Source of the DNA: Klebsiella pneumoniae
GTDB taxonomy: Bacteria > Pseudomonadota > Gammaproteobacteria > Pseudomonadales > Pseudohongiellaceae
Assembly: GCA_945869725.1 (NCBI GenBank)
Contig: CAMBPO010000099.1
Coordinates: forward strand, 1-6,145
DNA length: 6,145 bases
Direction: 5' to 3'
This document shows positions 5,735 to 6,145 of the stretch, piece by piece (position 1 is the stretch's first letter; every line of letters begins with the position of its first letter). A program made the position numbers and the translations under genes. Below the pieces are notes generated by a model, which did no database searches, was not told where the DNA came from, and was given only the letters and a program-made list of their open reading frames with translations.

Positions 5735-6145
5735 CAGCAGCATAGAAAACGCAAGGCTGACAAAATACACCGTCAACTGCTCGATACCGGGCGTCGCATC
5801 GTAACCCAGCAGGGCATGCAACAACTCACCGGGCAATGATGACTCCGATATCAACCATCCACTGTCCCACAGGACATGCTCACCGGGCAGAAAGCCGGAC
5901 TGCACCAGAAAGCGTGTGGCCTGCGACAGCATGCCTGCACTGATCAGTCCAAGTAACAAGGCGGACATCTGCAGACAGCGGCGCTTGCCCAGCCATAACA
6001 AACCAAAAAATATAAAAATGCCAAGACTCACGCCAACGCCGGCACCAATCACCGCGCCAGAAACCACCGGCACGGCCTGGCCAGAGGCGATACCATACGA
6101 AAAAACATAAATGAATATCTCCGCCAGTTCACGAATCATCGCCGC
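5681..6145 (-). CDS. FTR1-family high-affinity iron permease, C-terminal part (5' end beyond the window)
   Basis: This is the last 154 codons of an inner-membrane protein. The frame stays open to the right edge, so the ATG at 6139 is probably internal. FTR1/EfeU proteins import iron through REXXE motifs in transmembrane helices. The fragment begins at what looks like the second such motif (RELAE, just after the ATG at 6139), lacking the glycine of the common REGLE form. Next come hydrophobic segments AVPVVSGAVIGAGVGVSLGIFIFFGLLWL and MSALLLGLISAGMLSQATRFLV, the family-like loop LWDSGWLISESSLPGELLHALLGYDATPGIEQ, and a last membrane segment (LTVYFVSLAFSMLLLRKLI). Full proteins are about 270 residues or longer, some with extra N-terminal domains, so a good part is missing here. 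It converges on pxpA and overlaps it by 54 bases. The family call is fairly sure from the C-terminal loop; iron specificity is inferred. Confidence 0.8.
   Translation of the reverse strand, partial: AAMIRELAEIFIYVFSYGIASGQAVPVVSGAVIGAGVGVSLGIFIFFGLLWLGKRRCLQMSALLLGLISAGMLSQATRFLVQSGFLPGEHVLWDSGWLISESSLPGELLHALLGYDATPGIEQLTVYFVSLAFSMLLLRKLIARQGTNGDALRQ

Overview
The window (6,145 bases, moderately GC-rich) looks like a chromosomal segment of an aerobic, probably marine or environmental gammaproteobacterium. This rests on three things: the 5-oxoprolinase cassette has the same gene order as E. coli (pxpB-pxpC-pxpA), PxpA matches the E. coli protein closely as recalled, and the other genes are a PQQ-linked respiratory dehydrogenase and an FTR1-type iron permease. 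The genus cannot be fixed from the sequence. No mobile element, CRISPR array, tRNA or rRNA was seen.

Layout. The left half (90-3200) is on the minus strand. A periplasmic SIMPL-domain protein lies upstream of a PQQ-dependent quinohemoprotein alcohol dehydrogenase, which appears to be a lipoprotein with a fused C-terminal cytochrome c domain. A gap of about 100 bases between them carries a plausible sigma-70 promoter for the dehydrogenase, and that promoter also supports a start codon at 2300. A 109-base divergent intergenic region (3201-3309) separates this pair from the plus-strand operon. It contains a perfect 6-4-6 inverted repeat that could be an operator.

The right half holds pxpB, pxpC and pxpA. 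Both junctions are ATGA stop/start overlaps, so the three genes should be translationally coupled. Together they encode the ATP-dependent enzyme that opens 5-oxoproline (pyroglutamate) to glutamate. At the right edge, the 3' part of an FTR1-family iron permease gene enters on the minus strand. Its coding end overlaps the end of pxpA tail to tail by 54 bases.

How the genes relate. The pxp genes form one metabolic unit. The dehydrogenase oxidises an alcohol or similar substrate outside the inner membrane and passes electrons to its own heme c. The SIMPL protein is a cell-envelope protein of poorly defined role, and the permease belongs to an iron-uptake locus outside the window. I see no clear functional link among these four units. 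I found no convincing novel system here; the most interesting points are the divergent regulatory region, the convergent coding overlap, and the unknown substrate and metal of the dehydrogenase.
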